From assembly GCA_016926985.1 (NCBI GenBank), contig JAFGNO010000171.1, positions 1-7,081 of the forward strand: a DNA stretch of 7,081 nt, written 5' to 3'. The position numbers were made by a program, and so were the translations under genes. Source of the DNA: Anaerolineae bacterium. GTDB taxonomy: Bacteria; Chloroflexota; Anaerolineae; Aggregatilineales; UBA3940. The notes beneath the pieces are model-generated. The model had not been told where the DNA came from. It saw only the letters and a program-made list of their open reading frames with translations, and made no database searches. Shown here piece after piece: positions 5,342 to 7,081 of this stretch (position 1 is its first letter; every line of letters starts with the position of its first letter).

Positions 5342-5405
5342 TCGACTATCCCCTTTTACTGTTCTGTTTTAATCACCACTCAGAGAGGGTATTGTGTCCC
5401 ACAGG

Positions 5406-5433
5406 ATTATAGTATGCAACCTGCCGGGGTCAT
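5406..5433 (-). promoter_or_regulatory. Candidate gltX promoter overlapping the rodA stop
   Basis: On the minus strand a perfect TATAAT (5411-5406) lies 16 bases after ATGACC (5433-5428), which matches four bases of TTGACA and overlaps the rodA stop codon. Transcription would start near 5399, about 58 bases before the TTG. A small inverted repeat, TGTG-TCC-CACA (5393-5403), sits at the predicted start. It would let gltX be expressed apart from rimO and rodA. Confidence 0.55.
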
Positions 5434-6554
5434 AACTCGCGCGGGTTCTGTCTGAGCAGCACACTCTGCGCCAGCCCAATGCCAAAGAGCAGCGTGACCA
5501 GCGAACTGCCGCCAGAACTGATAAAGGGCAGCGTAAGCCCGGTTACCGGCATTACCTGGATATTCATACCAATAGAGACCAGAGTTTGAAAAAAGATGAT
5601 GGTAGCAACCCCAACACAGATCAGGCTTCCCACCATATCAGAGGATCGCCGGGCAGCCCGCAGGACCCGGAACACCACTATGGTAATCAGTACAAGCACC
5701 AGTATGGCGCCAACAAACCCGAATTCCTCAGCAATCACGGCGAAGATAAAGTCAGTATGGCGCACACGCAGAAAACGAAGCTGGCTCTGGGTGCCCTGCA
5801 TGTAACCGCGCCCCAGCAGCCCCCCGTTGCCAATAGCGGTTAAAGCCTGCCCGATGTTGAAAAATAAATCCGGATATCCTTCAGGGTCGATAAAGACAGC
5901 AATACGACCGCGCTGGTAATCCTCCATTTGCGACCAGAGGATAGGCAGCGAGATCAGCCCAAGCGCGACAAAAAGAAGGATATGTTGCCAGCGCATCCCG
6001 GCGGCCCACACCATCGCAAACCAGGTTACCAGGATCAACACGGTAATGCCAAGATCCGGCTGGATAAAGATAAAAAACGCCGGGAGAACCGCAAAGGCAA
6101 GAGATTTCAGGATGGTTGACAAACGCCCGATTTTCTCGGCATTGACAGCCAACTGCTGCGCCAGCACCACGATCAACAGCATCTTAGCAAGCTCGGAAGG
6201 CTGGAAACCGGCGATTCCCAGGTTAATCCAGCTCTGCGCGCCCGCTTCCCCTTCAATCCCCAATAAACCACTGATTGCCAGAAAGAGTACCAATGCACCA
6301 TAGATCCACAGGTAGGTGCTGGCAAGCAAACGATAGTCAATTGCTGTAGTGATCAGAAGGACAACTATTCCGGCAACACCAAAGATAATCTGGCTGTTGA
6401 CCCGGTCCTCCAGGCTGGCCACATCACGTGTTGCACTGGCAATCATCATAACCCCCAGGATGATCAGGATCATGACAACTGCCAGCAGCACATAATCAAA
6501 ATGATGCAGGTAGCGAGAGATATAGTATAGTGGCGTTCGTTCTCGCGTTAGCAT
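5430..6554 (-). CDS. rodA: RodA/FtsW-family (SEDS) peptidoglycan glycosyltransferase
   Basis: The 374-residue protein has about ten hydrophobic segments, starting near residue 21. SEDS proteins polymerise lipid II into glycan strands together with a class B penicillin-binding protein; RodA serves cell elongation. Family blocks seen are AGAQSWINLGIAGFQPSELAK (104-124), IQPDLGI (164-170), GQALTAIGNGGLLGRGYMQGTQSQL (235-259), RHTDFIFAVIAEEFGFVGA (265-283) with D268 at the position of the catalytic Asp, and the C-terminal GMNIQVMPVTGLTLPFISSGGSS (329-351). RodA is preferred over FtsW because of the short N-terminus and the GTQSQL/HTDF wording, though FtsW cannot be excluded. The ATG at 6554 is 32 bases after the rimO stop; it has no clear Shine-Dalgarno, and an in-frame TAG lies four codons upstream, so no earlier start exists. 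No PBP2 or mreBCD gene is in view. Confidence 0.92.
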   Translation of the reverse strand: MLTRERTPLYYISRYLHHFDYVLLAVVMILIILGVMMIASATRDVASLEDRVNSQIIFGVAGIVVLLITTAIDYRLLASTYLWIYGALVLFLAISGLLGIEGEAGAQSWINLGIAGFQPSELAKMLLIVVLAQQLAVNAEKIGRLSTILKSLAFAVLPAFFIFIQPDLGITVLILVTWFAMVWAAGMRWQHILLFVALGLISLPILWSQMEDYQRGRIAVFIDPEGYPDLFFNIGQALTAIGNGGLLGRGYMQGTQSQLRFLRVRHTDFIFAVIAEEFGFVGAILVLVLITIVVFRVLRAARRSSDMVGSLICVGVATIIFFQTLVSIGMNIQVMPVTGLTLPFISSGGSSLVTLLFGIGLAQSVLLRQNPREL

Positions 6555-6586
6555 AGCATGAGTCTACAAATTATCGGCTGCCGCTG

Positions 6587-7081
6587 CTATTTCCCGTCCA
6601 GATCGCGACTGCCAACCAGATCATAGGCCAATGCACCGGTAATCCGCACCGGCATAATTTCCCCGACAGGCAATTCCCCCCCCACAATGACCATGCCATC
6701 CACCTCCGGGGCGTCCCGGTATGAGCGACCAATGCTCAACCCATCCCCGTATCCTTCTATGAGAACAGGTAACGTCCTGCCGACCAGCGCCTGGTTTTTC
6801 TGTAACGAAATGGCCTGCTGTAGTTCCATCAGATTCTCATACCGCGCCTGCATGACATCAGGATGAACCTGCCCGGGCAAACGGGCGCTGGGCGTGTTCT
6901 CTTCAAAACTGTAGGTAAACACGCCTACTTTATCGAACTGAAGGTCTTGAACAAACCCTAACAGCCCGGCAAACTCCTCATCTGTCTCGCCCGGATATCC
7001 CACAATAAATGTTGTCCGGAGGGCGATATCAGGCATCGCAGCCCGCAGCCTGTCAACCGTCTCATGAACCCATTCGACCCG
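6587..7081 (-). CDS. rimO: Ribosomal protein S12 methylthiotransferase RimO, C-terminal part
   Basis: The last 164 residues are in the window; the frame is open at the right edge, so the UPF0004 domain and the radical-SAM CxxxCxxC motif lie outside. RimO is a radical-SAM iron-sulfur enzyme that adds a methylthio group to a conserved aspartate of ribosomal protein S12. Seen here are RVEWVHETVDRLRAAMPDIALRTTFIVGYPGETDEEF, the end of the radical-SAM barrel; FTYSFEENTPSARLPGQV, typical of RimO; the helical stretch MQARYENLMELQQAISLQKN; and a C-terminal TRAM domain with IGRSYRDAPEVDGMVIV, whose DAPE-DG wording separates RimO from its tRNA-modifying relative MiaB. It ends in TAG at 6589-6587, 32 bases before rodA on the same strand, so the two are probably co-transcribed. 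Confidence 0.93.
   Translation of the reverse strand, partial: RVEWVHETVDRLRAAMPDIALRTTFIVGYPGETDEEFAGLLGFVQDLQFDKVGVFTYSFEENTPSARLPGQVHPDVMQARYENLMELQQAISLQKNQALVGRTLPVLIEGYGDGLSIGRSYRDAPEVDGMVIVGGELPVGEIMPVRITGALAYDLVGSRDLDGK

Noticed and set aside
5393..5403. TGTG-TCC-CACA as an operator for gltX
   Set aside because: Four-base arms are too short to distinguish from chance; it is mentioned only within the promoter entry.
3846..5455. Four plus-strand open frames opposite gltX (3846-4343, 4400-4672, 4673-4987, 5024-5455)
   Set aside because: They mirror the coding strand of a certain gene, with no ribosome sites or recognisable domains.
5586..6303. Plus-strand open frames opposite rodA
   Set aside because: They have low-quality polar or Arg-rich composition and lie antisense to a clear SEDS gene.

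Overview
The window looks like an ordinary chromosomal stretch of a free-living bacterium with moderately high GC. The protein style (a divergent Lgt-like membrane protein, a RodA carrying FLRVRHTDFIF, a small four-helix membrane protein) suggests Chloroflexota, perhaps Anaerolineae. That placement is inference from pattern memory. I see no mobile element, CRISPR array, tRNA or rRNA.

Layout. At the left edge is the N-terminal part of an Lgt-like membrane protein on the minus strand (1-538). It diverges from a plus-strand SPFH/band-7 (prohibitin-like) membrane protein (687-1781). The 148-bp gap between them holds two divergent promoters with a hairpin between. A symmetric terminator (1799-1837) separates the band-7 gene from a convergent minus-strand gene for a 132-aa four-helix membrane protein of unknown function (1854-2252). 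The 293-bp gap at 2253-2545 is the richest non-coding region. It has overlapping divergent promoters, three copies of GGGTACTT, a perfect 15-bp stem-loop, a 33-codon small ORF behind a perfect Shine-Dalgarno, and a 16-bp palindrome matching TGTGA-N6-TCACA. Then comes a plus-strand YprB/MrfB-type RNase H-fold exonuclease with C-terminal helical repeats (2546-3814), closed by a second symmetric terminator.

The right half is a minus-strand housekeeping cluster read right to left: the 3' part of rimO (ribosomal protein S12 methylthiotransferase), rodA (SEDS peptidoglycan glycosyltransferase) and gltX (glutamyl-tRNA synthetase, TTG start). A good sigma-70-type promoter over the rodA stop could give gltX separate expression. 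The cluster joins translation and cell-wall growth, but I see no direct functional link beyond co-transcription.

I did not find a clear new multi-gene system. The best candidates for undescribed biology are the 2270-2520 regulatory region with its small ORF and palindrome, the Lgt-like protein lacking the usual Lgt signature residues, and the apparently leaderless start of that gene.
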